Part shown: one piece after another, positions 7,707 through 20,885 of the stretch
Position numbering within the stretch: position 1 is the stretch's first letter
How the letters are laid out: each line of letters starts with the position of its first letter
Assembly (NCBI GenBank): GCA_017991555.1
Contig: JAGOQM010000009.1
Span: 1-64,000, forward strand
Reading direction: 5' to 3'
DNA: 64,000 nt
Source of the DNA: Neisseriaceae bacterium
GTDB lineage: Bacteria; Pseudomonadota; Gammaproteobacteria; Burkholderiales; Neisseriaceae
Translations under genes and position numbers: made by a program
Notes under the pieces: generated by a model
Databases searched by the model: none
Told to the model about the DNA's origin: nothing
The model's input: only the letters and a program-made list of their open reading frames with translations

Positions 7707-7940
7707 TTAGTAATGAGGGGGGATGTCGTCAAACAAAGAACGGGGTTCATCGCTGCCGTCACCGCCTTTATCCATGCCCTGTTGGTACAACAAGCGCAGC
7801 TGCGCCTGCTGTAGGTCTAACTGAGCCTGTAGCTCGGCCATACGGCGATTAAGCGCCTCCAAGAGTTCGTCTTGCAGGGCTAATTTGATTTCGGCTTCGA
7901 TCAGCCGTTCGGTTACTGAGTGGGTGTCCATGTTGTTCAT
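7707..7940 (-). CDS. slyX: SlyX-family small coiled-coil protein
   Basis: A 77-residue acidic protein made almost entirely of one coiled coil (EAEIKLALQDELLEALNRRM and a Q/L-rich continuation) with the SlyX-type tail FDDIPPHY. Its molecular role is unknown. The frame stays open upstream to 7961, but that would overlap the antiporter gene. The ATG at 7940 starts one base after the antiporter stop; a second ATG at 7931 is an alternative. It lies in the antiporter-slyX-azlCD operon. Confidence 0.85.
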   Translation of the reverse strand: MNNMDTHSVTERLIEAEIKLALQDELLEALNRRMAELQAQLDLQQAQLRLLYQQGMDKGGDGSDEPRSLFDDIPPHY

Positions 7941-7941
7941 C

Positions 7942-9255
7942 TCACAATACCATCGCCGCAATCCATCCGGTGATCATAACAGGAATATTAAAATGTAAAA
8001 AGGTGGGAATCACCGTGTCGCGCATGTGGTCGTGCTGGCCATCTACGTTTAAACCTGCGGTGGGCCCAAGGGTCGAATCCGAGGCTGGCGAACCGGCATC
8101 GCCCAAGGCGCCAGCGGCGCCAATCAAGGCCACTGTGGCCAAGGGCGAAAAGCCCATGCTCAGGCACAGCGGGGTATAAATCGCGGCGATGATGGGGATG
8201 GTGGAAAACGAGCTGCCGATGCCCATGGTGATGATGAGGCCCACCACCAGCATGGCCAAGGCGGCCATGCCTTTAGAACCAGCAAACAGCGCCGCAGAGG
8301 CATCCACCATGGGTTTGATTTGGTCGGTGGCCTTCATCACTTCGGCAAAGCCTTGCGCCGAAATCATGATGAAGCCGACCAAGGCCATCATGCGCAAGCC
8401 TTGATTAAACACGTCGTCGGCGTCTTTCCAGCGCACCACGCCCGAGACCATAAACAGCACGAAGCCCACCAGCGCGCCCACAATCATGGAGCCGGTTTGC
8501 AACTGGATCACAAACGCCAACACCACGGCGGCCAAGGCCACGGCGGTGCGCCAAGGCGAGGCGCTAGGGCTAGGGCCGGCGCCCGCATCGGCATTCAATA
8601 AGGCGTATTCACGGGGTCGACGGTAGCTGACAAACACGGCGATGAACAAACCCGCCACCATCCCTAAAGCGGGAATCAACATGGCGTGCATGACGTTGAT
8701 GTCGCTGACGTCGAGGCCCGATTTTTGAATGTTGGCGAGCAAAATTTTATTCAGGAAAATATCACCAAAGCCGTAAGGCAAGAACATATACGTGGTCACG
8801 AGGCCAAAGGTGAGGCAACAGGCGACGGCACGGCGATCCAGCTTAAGCTTGGTCATGGCCACCAATAAAGGCGGCACGATCAGGGGAATGAAGGCAATGT
8901 GAATGGGCAATATGTTTTGGCTGCTGATGCTGATGCCCACGAGGGCCAACAGCAGGGTCCATTTAATCATGCCGCCGCTGCCGGCCTGTTCGATTTTGGC
9001 AATCACCCAGTTGGCAATGGACTGCGGCAGACCCGAATGGGCAATCGCCATGGCAAACGCCCCCAGCATGGCGTACGACAGGGCGATGGTGGCACCGCCA
9101 GCGAGGCCTTCTTGAAACACCTGCACGGTTTTCACCACGCCGAGGCCACCGGCTAAGCCACCCACTAGGGCGCCGATCAACAGGCTTAACACCACGTGGA
9201 CTCTGGCCACGGACAACACCAACATGACCAATACGGCCAGTAACACTGCATTCAT
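7942..9255 (-). CDS. Na+/H+ antiporter family membrane protein
   Basis: A 437-residue polytopic transporter with about 11-12 hydrophobic helices. It fits the NhaC/YuiF-like antiporter family: an N-terminal half with SYAMLGAFAMAIAHSGLP, and a C-terminal half with the polar intramembrane stretch GALGDAGSPASDSTLGPTAG typical of ion-binding segments. It probably exchanges sodium, or an organic anion or amino acid, for protons across the inner membrane. It is the first gene of its operon, after the ATP synthase terminator. The substrate is not resolved. Confidence 0.8.
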   Translation of the reverse strand: MNAVLLAVLVMLVLSVARVHVVLSLLIGALVGGLAGGLGVVKTVQVFQEGLAGGATIALSYAMLGAFAMAIAHSGLPQSIANWVIAKIEQAGSGGMIKWTLLLALVGISISSQNILPIHIAFIPLIVPPLLVAMTKLKLDRRAVACCLTFGLVTTYMFLPYGFGDIFLNKILLANIQKSGLDVSDINVMHAMLIPALGMVAGLFIAVFVSYRRPREYALLNADAGAGPSPSASPWRTAVALAAVVLAFVIQLQTGSMIVGALVGFVLFMVSGVVRWKDADDVFNQGLRMMALVGFIMISAQGFAEVMKATDQIKPMVDASAALFAGSKGMAALAMLVVGLIITMGIGSSFSTIPIIAAIYTPLCLSMGFSPLATVALIGAAGALGDAGSPASDSTLGPTAGLNVDGQHDHMRDTVIPTFLHFNIPVMITGWIAAMVL

Positions 9256-9309
9256 TCGTCTGTCTCTTTATTTGATTCAGGTACAACACCCCGCTTGGGG
9301 CATCAAACT

Positions 9310-9338
9310 AAAAAAGCCGCTATGAAAGCGGCTTTTTT
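9310..9338 (-). terminator. Terminator of the ATP synthase operon
   Basis: AAAAAGCCGC, a seven-base loop, GCGGCTTTTTT. It lies 18 bp past the atpC stop codon and also has T runs on both strands. Confidence 0.9.
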
Positions 9339-9355
9339 CGGTTTGAGTCTCTTAC

Positions 9356-9781
9356 TTAGTGACCCGCACGTTTGCGTAAATATTCCAAAGTTTTCAGCTG
9401 GGCAATGGCAGAAGCCAAAGCAGCCTGAGCATCGGCGGTAGAGCGTTCGTCTTTTGCTTTGGCCAAACGTTCTTTAGCGGCTTTTTGAGCCTCTAAAGCG
9501 CGTGCTTCGTCCAAATCATCAGCGCGAACGGCAATTTCTGCCAATACGGTGACTGCATCAGGCTGAACCTCTAACAGGCCGCCAGATACCGCTACTGAAA
9601 CTTTTTCAGCTTGACCTGGGACGGTCAAAACCAACACCCCAGGACGCACTTTGCTTAAAATAGGAATATGGCGTGGATAGATGCCCAATTCACCCTCTTC
9701 TGTTGGCACAACCACGAAGGTTGCTTCACCAGAATAGATGCTTTGTTCACTACTGACCACTTCAACTCGCATGGTAGTCAT
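9356..9781 (-). CDS. atpC: ATP synthase F1 epsilon subunit
   Basis: A 141-residue protein with the N-terminal beta-sandwich (MRVEVVSSEQSIYSGEA, then GELGIYPRHIPIL) and a C-terminal helical hairpin rich in A, K and E. Epsilon joins the gamma stalk to the c-ring and inhibits ATP hydrolysis through its C-terminal helices. It is the last gene of the atp operon, 10 bp after atpD, and is followed by the operon terminator. Length is normal for proteobacteria. Confidence 0.97.
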   Translation of the reverse strand: MTTMRVEVVSSEQSIYSGEATFVVVPTEEGELGIYPRHIPILSKVRPGVLVLTVPGQAEKVSVAVSGGLLEVQPDAVTVLAEIAVRADDLDEARALEAQKAAKERLAKAKDERSTADAQAALASAIAQLKTLEYLRKRAGH

Positions 9782-9791
9782 GCCTGTCTCC

Positions 9792-11198
<1,407 letters not shown>

Positions 11199-11226
11199 CT
11201 AAAGTTTTTTTAGCAGAAACAGCCGC

Positions 11227-12111
11227 TTATACAGCAGCTGCACCCGCTACAATTTCTGACAATTCTGTGGTAATTGCGGCTTGGCGTGATTTGTTGTACA
11301 CCAATTGCAATTCTTTAATCGCTTCACCGGCGTTGTCCGTTGCCGCTTTCATGGCAACCATACGCGCGGCTTGCTCAGAAGCCATGTTGTCACACATCGC
11401 TTGATAAACCACAGACTCAAGATAGCGTCGCACCAAAAATTCTAATACCGACACTGGATCTGGTTCGTATACATATTCCATTGCGCTGGCTTCGGTGCCG
11501 TTTTGGTCTTCTGTAGACAATGCTTCAGAGCCAATCGGCAACAACGTTTCTAGGCTAGGCTCTTGACGCATGGTGTTCACAAATTTTGAGTACACCATGT
11601 ACACTGCGTCAATTTCACCAGCCAAGTAACGCTCAATCAAAACGCGCACAGGACCAATAATACGTTCCGCTTTTGGGGTATCGCCCAAATCAACCGCGCT
11701 GGAAACCACGTCTAGCTGCGCGCGTTCGCACGCGGCCAGACCTTTGCTCCCGAAGCAACATACCTCAACACCGATGTTTTGTTCTTGGCATTCTTGCACT
11801 TTGGCAAACAATGCTTTCAAAACGTTGGCGTTTAAGCCGCCACATAGGCCTTTGTCTGATGTCACCACCAGAATGCCCACGCGACGAATGTGCTCACGCG
11901 ATTCTAAGATAGGCAATGCGTCCGCCACATCCGCTTTGGCAAGGTGGGCCATTACAACCCGTACCTTGTCTGCGTACGGACGCGCTGCGCGCATCCGCTC
12001 TTGTGTCTTACGCATTTTAGAGGTCGATACCATTTGCATCGCACGTGTGATTTTTTGGGTATTTTTCACACTACGAATTTTGGTGAGAATCTCTTTACCT
12101 GCTCCTGCCAT
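11227..12111 (-). CDS. atpG: ATP synthase F1 gamma subunit
   Basis: A 294-residue central-stalk protein. It starts with the conserved helix AGAGKEILTKIRSVKNTQKI and ends with the coiled-coil partner helix around LQLVYNKSRQAAITTELSEI. The middle Rossmann-like part contains VVTSDKGLCGGLN. Rotation of gamma drives the binding changes in the alpha/beta ring. It sits between atpA (21 bp) and atpD (37 bp). Confidence 0.97.
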   Translation of the reverse strand: MAGAGKEILTKIRSVKNTQKITRAMQMVSTSKMRKTQERMRAARPYADKVRVVMAHLAKADVADALPILESREHIRRVGILVVTSDKGLCGGLNANVLKALFAKVQECQEQNIGVEVCCFGSKGLAACERAQLDVVSSAVDLGDTPKAERIIGPVRVLIERYLAGEIDAVYMVYSKFVNTMRQEPSLETLLPIGSEALSTEDQNGTEASAMEYVYEPDPVSVLEFLVRRYLESVVYQAMCDNMASEQAARMVAMKAATDNAGEAIKELQLVYNKSRQAAITTELSEIVAGAAAV

Positions 12112-12132
12112 GTTCGACCCTTTCCTTTAGCT

Positions 12133-13680
12133 TTAAGCTTTGTAAGAATAGGCTGACTTGAAGGTTTCCATGGCTTTCGAAAGAACGGCTTCGTTGTCGC
12201 TAGACATTGCGCCACTTTCGTTAATTTGAGCCAATACTTCAGCGTGCTGGGTACGAACATGTGACAAGAATTCAGCTTCAAAATCCAAAGCCTTATTTAC
12301 TGGCACATCAACGTATGATCCATGATTCACGGCCCATAGGGTCAAAGCCATTTCAGCAATATTCAAAGTGTTGAATTGTTTTTGCTTCATCAATTCGGTC
12401 ACGATCTCACCATGCTCAAGCTGCTTACGCGTGGTTTCATCAAGATCTGAGGCGAACTGCGAGAACGCTGCCAATTCACGGTATTGGGCCAAGGCCAAAC
12501 GAATACCGCCACCCAATTTTTTGATGACTTTAGTTTGTGCTGCACCACCTACGCGTGACACAGAAATACCGGCGTTAATCGCAGGACGGATGCCTGAGTT
12601 AAACAAGTCTGATTCTAAGAAAATCTGACCGTCGGTAATTGAAATCACGTTGGTTGGTACGAAAGCAGAAACGTCACCGGCTTGGGTTTCAATAATAGGC
12701 AACGCGGTCAAAGAACCGGTTTTACCTGTTACGGCACCGTTGGTGCGTTTTTCTACTTCATTCGCGTTGATGCGAGAAGCGCGTTCTAGCAAACGAGAGT
12801 GCAAGTAGAATACGTCGCCAGGGTAAGCTTCACGGCCTGGTGGACGACGCAACAACAAAGAAATTTGACGGTAGGCAACGGCTTGTTTAGACAAGTCATC
12901 GTATACAATCAAAGCATCTTCGCCGATGTCGCGGAAGAATTCACCCATGGTGCAACCAGCATAAGGCGCAATAAACTGTAGGGCAGCTGCTTCAGAGGCA
13001 GTTGCGGCCACAATAATGGTGTGATCCATCGCACCGTTGGCTTCTAGTTGGCGAACCACGTTGGCAACAGAAGACGCTTTTTGGCCAACCGCAACATAGA
13101 TACACACAACGCCGGTACCTTTTTGGTTAACGATGGCGTCTAGGGCCACTGCGGTTTTACCAGTTTGACGGTCACCAATGATCAACTCACGTTGACCGCG
13201 ACCTACTGGTACCATTGAGTCAATGGCTTTAATACCGGTTTGTAAAGGCTCATCAACCGATTGACGGGCAATCACGCCTGGGGCAATTTTTTCGATCGGG
13301 GCAGTTTGCGTTGCGGCAATCGGGCCTTTACCGTCGATAGGACGACCCAAAGCATCAACCACACGGCCAACCAATTCGCGGCCAACTGGCACTTCTAAAA
13401 TGCGTCCAGTGCAAGTAACTTCGTCACCTTCACTAATGTGTTCGTATTCACCCAACACTACGGCGCCGACAGAGTCACGCTCTAAGTTCATGGCTAAGCC
13501 AAAAGTGTCACCGGGGAATGCGAGCATTTCACCTTGCATCACGTTTGATAGGCCGTGAATGCGAACAATACCGTCTGTCACAGAAATAACCGTACCTTTG
13601 GTATGGGTTTCTTGACTCACGTTCAAGTTCTCAATCTTGGCTTTAATCAAATCGCTGATCTCAGCAGGATTCAGCTGCAT
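12133..13680 (-). CDS. atpA: ATP synthase F1 alpha subunit
   Basis: A 515-residue non-catalytic nucleotide-binding subunit. The P-loop is [13 protein letters not shown] near residue 170. The arginine-finger region [13 protein letters not shown] and the [20 protein letters not shown] block are present. The C-terminal helical domain is complete. It lies 10 bp after atpH and 21 bp before atpG, in normal operon order. Confidence 0.98.
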   Translation of the reverse strand: MQLNPAEISDLIKAKIENLNVSQETHTKGTVISVTDGIVRIHGLSNVMQGEMLAFPGDTFGLAMNLERDSVGAVVLGEYEHISEGDEVTCTGRILEVPVGRELVGRVVDALGRPIDGKGPIAATQTAPIEKIAPGVIARQSVDEPLQTGIKAIDSMVPVGRGQRELIIGDRQTGKTAVALDAIVNQKGTGVVCIYVAVGQKASSVANVVRQLEANGAMDHTIIVAATASEAAALQFIAPYAGCTMGEFFRDIGEDALIVYDDLSKQAVAYRQISLLLRRPPGREAYPGDVFYLHSRLLERASRINANEVEKRTNGAVTGKTGSLTALPIIETQAGDVSAFVPTNVISITDGQIFLESDLFNSGIRPAINAGISVSRVGGAAQTKVIKKLGGGIRLALAQYRELAAFSQFASDLDETTRKQLEHGEIVTELMKQKQFNTLNIAEMALTLWAVNHGSYVDVPVNKALDFEAEFLSHVRTQHAEVLAQINESGAMSSDNEAVLSKAMETFKSAYSYKA

Positions 13681-13690
13681 GAATTATCTC

Positions 13691-14230
13691 CTAACTTTTA
13701 ATTGCCGTGTACAAGGCATTCAATTTACCTTGCACTGACATATCTAGCACTTGGTCGCCAACTTCAATTTTGACACCACCAATGAGCTCTGGTTTGATTT
13801 CGACTGTGGCTTGCAACTCAGTACCGAAGCGTTGTTTCAAATCGCTCACGATTTGCGCCAACTGCTCATCACTTACTGGATAAGCGCTGTACACAACCGC
13901 TTTTTGGGTACCGCTTGCTTGCAACATCAAGTCTTGGTATTGCGCCAAAATCTCGGGCAATACAACCAAGCGTCCATTTTCAGATACGACGGTCACAAAG
14001 TTTTGTAAAGCAGCTTCACCGTTGAAGTCGTTGCACAAGGCAAGGACTTCTTTGGTACGGGCTTCGCTGCTCAACTCAGGCTGGTCTAGATAAGCCTGTA
14101 CTTTAGGTTGTGACACGATTTGTACCAGTGTCTCAAGTTCACTCAACCAAGGAACGAGTTTGTTACTTTCCTGAGCCAAACCAAACAATGCGTTTGCATA
14201 GGGCCTGGCAATTGTTGCGAACTCAGCCAT
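13691..14230 (-). CDS. atpH: ATP synthase F1 delta subunit
   Basis: A 179-residue stator protein. The N-terminal six-helix domain opens with FATIARPYANALFGLAQ, and the C-terminal domain contains the family motif around ELIGGVKIEVGDQVLDMSVQ. Delta connects the top of the alpha/beta ring to the b dimer. It follows atpF by five bases. Confidence 0.96.
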   Translation of the reverse strand: MAEFATIARPYANALFGLAQESNKLVPWLSELETLVQIVSQPKVQAYLDQPELSSEARTKEVLALCNDFNGEAALQNFVTVVSENGRLVVLPEILAQYQDLMLQASGTQKAVVYSAYPVSDEQLAQIVSDLKQRFGTELQATVEIKPELIGGVKIEVGDQVLDMSVQGKLNALYTAIKS

Positions 14231-14235
14231 AAGCG

Positions 14236-14706
14236 TTATAGCTCCTGTTTAAGGGTGCTAAGGATGTTCGCGTGTTGCTGTTCGTTAATCTCTTGACGCA
14301 AGATTTTCTCCGCACCAGCCACTGCTAAAGCAGCAACTTGCTCACGTAATACTTCACGTGCACGGTTAGCTTCTTGTTCAATTTCTGCTTGCGCAGAAGC
14401 CAAGATACGAGCGGCTTCAGTTGAAGCAGTTGTTTTTGCTTCGTCTAAAATTTGTGCTGCTCTTTTATCGGCGTTGGCAACCATTTCGGCTACCTGATTA
14501 CGCCCTTCGGCCAAGATTGCTGCAACACGCTTTTCTGCCTGCTCAAAATCGCTCTTACCACGCTCAGCAGCTGCTAAGCCTTCGGCGATTTTGTCGGCGC
14601 GCTCGTCAAGTGCTTTCACAATAGGGGGCCACACAAACTTCATGGTGAACCACACTAAGATGAAGAAGACAATTAACTGCGCAATTAGGGTTGCGTTTAA
14701 ATTCAC
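14236..14706 (-). CDS. atpF: ATP synthase F0 b subunit
   Basis: A 156-residue stator protein with one N-terminal membrane helix ([20 protein letters not shown], residues about 7-26) and a long charged coiled coil rich in A, E, K and R. It forms the peripheral stalk as a dimer. One b gene is present, as in most non-photosynthetic bacteria. It follows atpE by 49 bp. Confidence 0.96.
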   Translation of the reverse strand: MNLNATLIAQLIVFFILVWFTMKFVWPPIVKALDERADKIAEGLAAAERGKSDFEQAEKRVAAILAEGRNQVAEMVANADKRAAQILDEAKTTASTEAARILASAQAEIEQEANRAREVLREQVAALAVAGAEKILRQEINEQQHANILSTLKQEL

Positions 14707-14755
14707 GGATTTAGCCTTCGTGATTTGTCATGTTCAAAAAAAGAATGGTTCAAAA

Positions 14756-14995
<240 letters not shown>

Positions 14996-15060
14996 TTACA
15001 GCTCCTTAAATATATAAAGGTAAAGATACAAAAAAAAGACAAAACTAAAAAATAAACCGA

Positions 15061-15088
15061 GCGACTTAAAAAGGTTTTTTTAAGTCGC
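15061..15088 (-). promoter_or_regulatory. Perfect hairpin between atpB and atpE
   Basis: Arms 15061-15072 and 15077-15088 (GCGACTTAAAAA and its exact complement) enclose a four-base loop. On the minus strand it follows the atpB stop codon and is followed by a U-rich leader into the atpE ribosome binding site. It may attenuate, stabilise a processed atpE message, or do both. No long U run directly abuts the stem, so it is not a classic terminator. Confidence 0.6.
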
Positions 15089-15102
15089 CTAGTCAAAACT
15101 AC

Positions 15103-16291
<1,189 letters not shown>

Positions 16292-16357
16292 TATCTTCCT
16301 TAAGTGTCGGGGCCCAGACAACCGCATTTAAGCGGTAGAGACTGCTAAAGCGCCGTA

Positions 16358-16386
16358 ACTATAATAAACGTCACCGAAATCGTCAA
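16358..16386 (-). promoter_or_regulatory. Sigma-70 promoter of the atp operon
   Basis: On the minus strand: TTGACG (16381-16386), a 17-base spacer, TATAGT (16358-16363). It is close to consensus and lies about 67 bp before the atpI start. Confidence 0.8.
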
Positions 16387-16534
16387 GAACAACCCTACAA
16401 TAAACAATGATTTCGGGCGTTAAAAAAACCGAAACCGGCTGTCAATTAGGCATAAACTGGCGCGATTCTATCACAGTATCTGGGCGCTCGGTGCGTTCTG
16501 AACGTAATCTATAGAACTCTTTTAAAAAAGCCCT

Positions 16535-17392
16535 TTATTTTACCCCTAATTTCTGCAACAAACCATCAAATTCGTCCAAATTATCAAAATGCAAAACCAT
16601 TTTGCCTTTTTGCTTTTGGTTGCTTTTGATGTCCACGGTCACACCCAGCGTTTGGGACAACTGTTCCTGTAAAATAACTAGGTCAGGATTGGCTTTTTTA
16701 GGGGCCACGGTGGGTGTTGTTTTTTCGGCGAGTACGGCCTGAGCGCGCTTTTCAACCTCTCGCACCGACCAGCCTAATTTAGCCGCCTTATGGGCCAGAT
16801 CTAACTGTGCCAACACGGGCAATGACAGCAAGGCGCGGGCATGACCCATCTCTAGCTGCTTGGCAAAAATTAAATCCTTCACTTCCGTTGGCAACGACAG
16901 CAGGCGCAGGCTGTTGGAAATACTGCTGCGGCTACGGCCAACCGACTTGGCCACGGTTTCGTGGGTCATGCCAAACTCGTCCACCAAGCGCTTGAGCCCT
17001 TCGGCTTCTTCGATGGGGTTAAGATTTTGACGCTGAATGTTCTCAATGAGGCCCATCGCCAACGCGGTTTCGTCGCTGATGGTTTTGATCACGGCCGGAA
17101 TTTGAGTCAGCCCGGCCAGCTGGCTGGCACGCCAGCGACGTTCGCCGGCAATGATCTCATACTTATCCAAGCCTGATTCGCGCACGATGACGGGCTGAAT
17201 CACGCCCTGCTCGCGAATGGACTGGGCCAAATCTTCCAGCGCCTCGTCGTCCATTTGCACCCGCGGCTGATAGCGCCCGGGGCGGATGTCGGCGATTGCC
17301 AAGGTGGTCAAACGGTCGCTGAAAGCGCCCTCCTCCACCGAAGACACCAATAATGCATCGAGGCCGCGGCCTAATCCCTTAGGTTTGGTCAT
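16535..17392 (-). CDS. parB: Chromosome partitioning protein ParB
   Basis: A 285-residue ParB/Spo0J protein. The N-terminus GLGRGLDALL is the ParA-interacting peptide. The CTP-binding domain has GERRWRA near residue 80 and ENIQRQNLNP near 115. A helix-turn-helix follows (THETVAKSVGRSRSSISNSL), and the C-terminal dimerisation domain ends the protein. It binds parS and loads clamps that ParA moves. It sits nine bases after parA. No parS-like site was found in the window. Confidence 0.96.
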   Translation of the reverse strand: MTKPKGLGRGLDALLVSSVEEGAFSDRLTTLAIADIRPGRYQPRVQMDDEALEDLAQSIREQGVIQPVIVRESGLDKYEIIAGERRWRASQLAGLTQIPAVIKTISDETALAMGLIENIQRQNLNPIEEAEGLKRLVDEFGMTHETVAKSVGRSRSSISNSLRLLSLPTEVKDLIFAKQLEMGHARALLSLPVLAQLDLAHKAAKLGWSVREVEKRAQAVLAEKTTPTVAPKKANPDLVILQEQLSQTLGVTVDIKSNQKQKGKMVLHFDNLDEFDGLLQKLGVK

Positions 17393-17401
17393 GGTTGTAT
17401 C

Positions 17402-18175
17402 CTATTGTTCGGCCACGCGGGCCATCACTTCGTCCGCCAGCGCTAGGTAGGCCAGCGTGCCACGCGCATTGGCGTCGTAGGCCAGAGCCGGCATGCCGTG
17501 GCTAGGCGCCTCAGCCAAACGAATGTTGCGGGGAATATTGGTGTTGAAGAGCTCGGCACCAAAGTGTTGGGTCAGCTGCTCTGACACCTGTTGCGACAGC
17601 TTGCTGCGCGCGTCGTACATGGTGCGCACAATGCCCAGCAGGCCCAGGCTAGGATTGATGGCCTGGCGAATTTTACGCAAGGTCGCCACCAGGTCAGAAA
17701 TGCCTTCTAGCGCATAGTATTCACACACCATCGGCACGATCACGCCGTCGGCGGCCACCAGACCGTTTAAGGTCAACAGCGTCAGCGTCGGCGGGCAATC
17801 CAGTAATATGTAATCGTAGTCGTCGCGCACGGTTTGCAAAGCGTTTTTGAGGCGCATCTCGCGCGCCAGCTCCTGCACCAGCTCCACTTCGGCGCCAGAC
17901 AGGCTGCGGTTGGCCGCCAAAACGTCAAAACCGCCGCTGGGACTGGCCAACTTAGCCTCAGCCACGCTGTTGTCGCCTAAGAGGACGTGGTACACGCCCA
18001 GTTTGACGCTGCCCTTATTGAGGCCGCTGCCGGTGGTGGCATTGCCCTGCGGGTCTAGATCGACGATCAAGACCTTTTTGCCTTTGGCCACCAATGAGGC
18101 CGCGAGGTTCACCACGGTGGTGGTTTTGCCCACGCCGCCTTTTTGGTTGGCCACTGCAATGACATAGGCGCTCAT
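17402..18175 (-). CDS. parA: Chromosome partitioning ATPase ParA
   Basis: A 257-residue Soj/ParA ATPase with the deviant Walker A motif KGGVGKTTT (residues 12-20), Walker A-prime LIVDLDPQGNAT and Walker B DYILLDCPPTL. It forms nucleotide-dependent dimers on the nucleoid and positions ParB-parS complexes. Its ATG overlaps the rsmG stop codon (ATGA), and parB follows, so mnmG-rsmG-parA-parB form one operon. Confidence 0.96.
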   Translation of the reverse strand: MSAYVIAVANQKGGVGKTTTVVNLAASLVAKGKKVLIVDLDPQGNATTGSGLNKGSVKLGVYHVLLGDNSVAEAKLASPSGGFDVLAANRSLSGAEVELVQELAREMRLKNALQTVRDDYDYILLDCPPTLTLLTLNGLVAADGVIVPMVCEYYALEGISDLVATLRKIRQAINPSLGLLGIVRTMYDARSKLSQQVSEQLTQHFGAELFNTNIPRNIRLAEAPSHGMPALAYDANARGTLAYLALADEVMARVAEQ

Positions 18176-18816
18176 AGAGCCTCTTTCTTTTGCATAAACA
18201 CCAAGTGGCGCTCTGCCGCGACTGCTGGCACAGACAGCGCCCTCACTGCCGTCACCTCAGCCCAATCAGGGAGGCGATCGATTTCTTGTTTGGGATACAT
18301 GCCCTTCATCGCCAGCCATTTACCCTGCGGGTGTATCAGCTCACGGGTCAGGTTCACAAAGTCGGCCAGCTCGGCAAAAGCACGGCTGGTCACAATTTCG
18401 TACGACTGATCGGCCAAGGTTTCAACGCGGCAAGATTTTACCTGCACGTTGGTTAAACCCAGCTCAATCACCACTTGCTGCAAGAAGGTGGTTTTTTTAC
18501 GGTTGGCGTCCAACAGCGTGATGTCCATTTCTGGATAGCTGATGGCGCACAGAATGCCCGGCATGCCGCCGCCTGAGCCCACGTCGATCATGCGTTTGCT
18601 GGGATCAAGATGGGGCATGAGCGACAGGCTGTCGAGCACATGATGGGAAATCATGCTGGCCTCATCGCGTAGTGCGGTGAGGTTATAGGTGCTGTTCCAC
18701 TTTTGTAGTAAGGCCACATAAGCCAACATTTGCGCCTGCTGCTCCTCGCTAAACGACAAATTCATGGCGTCTATGCCCTGTTGCAGCTGCTGCTGTCCAC
18801 TTACCTGACTAGTCAT
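18172..18816 (-). CDS. rsmG: 16S rRNA (guanine-527 N7) methyltransferase RsmG
   Basis: A 214-residue Rossmann-fold methyltransferase. The SAM site is [13 protein letters not shown], followed by LLDANRKK. It methylates N7 of G527 in 16S rRNA; loss gives low-level streptomycin resistance in other bacteria. The ATG at 18816 is chosen because AAGGAG lies nine bases upstream; the frame is open to 18840. The start overlaps the end of mnmG by eight bases and the stop overlaps parA by four. Confidence 0.95.
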   Translation of the reverse strand: MTSQVSGQQQLQQGIDAMNLSFSEEQQAQMLAYVALLQKWNSTYNLTALRDEASMISHHVLDSLSLMPHLDPSKRMIDVGSGGGMPGILCAISYPEMDITLLDANRKKTTFLQQVVIELGLTNVQVKSCRVETLADQSYEIVTSRAFAELADFVNLTRELIHPQGKWLAMKGMYPKQEIDRLPDWAEVTAVRALSVPAVAAERHLVFMQKKEAL

Positions 18817-20704
18817 GTGTTTTTGCTCCTTGAAAGCCACGTTTTAAATGTACTAACAATAAGGCCACGGCGGCCGGTGTCACACCAGAGATCCGCGACG
18901 CTTGGCCAACGGTTTCGGGCCGATGCTCGGCCAGTTTTTGCTGCACTTCTTTAGACAATCCAGCCACCTTGCTGTAATCCGCATCGGTAGGCAACTTGGT
19001 TTCGTCTAAGGATTGACGTCGTTCAATTTCGACGTTTTGGCGGTCAATGTAGCCTTGATACTTTACCTGAATGGTCACCTGATCGATCACTTCTTCGGCC
19101 AGCGCTTCGGGCGCGGCCGACTCAGGGAACTGCATTAAGGTCTCATAGTGTACATTAGGACGGCGCAATAAATCATACAAACTGTATTCATGGGTCATGG
19201 GCTGCCCCAAAACCGACTGCTGCACGTCTTTGTCTACTTTACTTGGGGTGTACCAGGTGCTGCGTAGGCGCGCCACTTCACGCTCAACCGCCTCACGCTT
19301 GTCGCTAAAGGCGCGCCACTGGGCTTCGCCCACGAGGCCTAAGCGATAACCCTCTTCGGTGAGGCGCATGTCGGCATTGTCTTCGCGTAGCTGCAAGCGA
19401 TACTCGGCGCGGCTGGTGAACATCCGATAAGGTTCGTTCACACCTTTGGTGATCAAGTCGTCGATCATCACGCCTAAATAAGACTCTTCTCGCTTCGGCG
19501 CCCAAGCGTCTTGCTCACGGGTGTACAACACCGCATTGGTGCCGGCCACCAGGCCTTGCGCCGCGGCTTCTTCGTAGCCAGTCGTGCCGTTGATCTGACC
19601 GGCAAAGAACAAACCAGCAATGGTTTTGGTTTCTAAGCTGGCTTTTAAATTACGCGGGTCGAAATAATCGTACTCAATGGCGTAACCAGGACGCAGAATG
19701 TGGGCGTTCTCTAAGCCCTTAATGCTGCGCACCAGGCCGATTTGAATGTCAAACGGCAGGCTGGTGGAAATCCCGTTCGGGTAATATTCGTGCGTGGTTA
19801 AGCCTTCTGGCTCCAAGAAAATCTGATGGCTTTCTTTGTCGGCAAAGCGGTTGATTTTGTCTTCCACAGAAGGGCAGTAACGGGGGCCCACGCCTTCGAT
19901 CTTGCCGGTAAACATGGGGCTGCGGTCAAAACCCGAGCGAATGATGTCGTGGGTGCGCTCGTTGGTGTGGGTAATCCAGCAGCTGACCTGCTGTGGGTGT
20001 AGGCCAGCATGGCCACGCACCGAGAACACCGGCGTGGGCGTGTCGCCCTTTTGCTCGGTCATCTGCGAGAAATCAATGCTGCGCCCATCGAGGCGCGGTG
20101 GGGTGCCGGTTTTGAGGCGCCCCAGCGGCAAGGCCAGCTCTTTCAGGCGTTGGCCGAGGCCCATGGCCGCCATTTCGCCGGCACGGCCGCCCTGATAGTT
20201 TTCTAAGCCGATGTGAATTTTGCCCGACAGGAAGGTCCCTGCGGTCACCACCACGGCTTTGGCATGAAACTCAAGCCCAATCGTGGTCAACACGCCGCTG
20301 ATGCGGTCGCCATCCAGCAATACGTCTTCCACCTGCTGCTGGAAAATGTCTAGGTGTTCTTGGTTTTCTAAGGTGTGGCGCACGGCCGCCTTATACAATA
20401 AGCGGTCGGCCTGCGCACGGGTGGCGCGTACCGCCGGCCCTTTAGAGGCATTAAGGCGGCGAAACTGAATGCCGCCCATGTCGGTGGCCAAAGCCATGAT
20501 GCCGCCGAGGGCATCCACTTCCCGCACCAGATGACCTTTGCCAATGCCGCCAATCGAAGGATTGCATGACATCTGGCCTAGGGTTTCAATATTGTGGGTA
20601 ACCAAAAGGGTTTTGGCGCCCATGCGGGCGCTGGCTAGCGCAGCCTCGGTGCCTGCATGGCCACCGCCGACTACGATCACGTCGTATGCTGTAGGGTAAA
20701 TCAT
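18809..20704 (-). CDS. mnmG: tRNA uridine-34 carboxymethylaminomethyl synthesis enzyme MnmG
   Basis: A 631-residue FAD enzyme of the GidA family. The dinucleotide site is [12 protein letters not shown] near residue 12, and the signature blocks [12 protein letters not shown] and [19 protein letters not shown] are present. With MnmE it builds the cmnm5 group on U34 of certain tRNAs. It is the first gene of the mnmG-rsmG-parA-parB operon and has a clear promoter at 20743-20771. Length is normal. Confidence 0.97.
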   Translation of the reverse strand: MIYPTAYDVIVVGGGHAGTEAALASARMGAKTLLVTHNIETLGQMSCNPSIGGIGKGHLVREVDALGGIMALATDMGGIQFRRLNASKGPAVRATRAQADRLLYKAAVRHTLENQEHLDIFQQQVEDVLLDGDRISGVLTTIGLEFHAKAVVVTAGTFLSGKIHIGLENYQGGRAGEMAAMGLGQRLKELALPLGRLKTGTPPRLDGRSIDFSQMTEQKGDTPTPVFSVRGHAGLHPQQVSCWITHTNERTHDIIRSGFDRSPMFTGKIEGVGPRYCPSVEDKINRFADKESHQIFLEPEGLTTHEYYPNGISTSLPFDIQIGLVRSIKGLENAHILRPGYAIEYDYFDPRNLKASLETKTIAGLFFAGQINGTTGYEEAAAQGLVAGTNAVLYTREQDAWAPKREESYLGVMIDDLITKGVNEPYRMFTSRAEYRLQLREDNADMRLTEEGYRLGLVGEAQWRAFSDKREAVEREVARLRSTWYTPSKVDKDVQQSVLGQPMTHEYSLYDLLRRPNVHYETLMQFPESAAPEALAEEVIDQVTIQVKYQGYIDRQNVEIERRQSLDETKLPTDADYSKVAGLSKEVQQKLAEHRPETVGQASRISGVTPAAVALLLVHLKRGFQGAKTHD

Positions 20705-20742
20705 TATGTGTGTGCCAAAAGGTAAGTGCGTGTAAGTCGCTA

Positions 20743-20771
20743 ATTGTACGCTACCATTGCCTGATTGTCAG
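20743..20771 (-). promoter_or_regulatory. Sigma-70 promoter of mnmG
   Basis: On the minus strand: CTGACA (20766-20771), a 17-base spacer, TACAAT (20743-20748). It is 39 bp before the mnmG start codon. Confidence 0.75.
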
Positions 20772-20885
20772 TTTTCATCATGATGTTGCGCTGACGCAGA
20801 CTATGCCACCATAACATGCTTTTTTAGCGTAACCGTGTCAAAATGATGCTTTACGATTAAACCTTGATTATTCTGAAGGATGGCC

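Noticed and set aside
16292..20885. Replication origin next to the mnmG-rsmG-parAB genes
   Set aside because: The gene set often lies near oriC, but no dnaA gene, DnaA-box cluster or AT-rich unwinding element was seen in the gaps.
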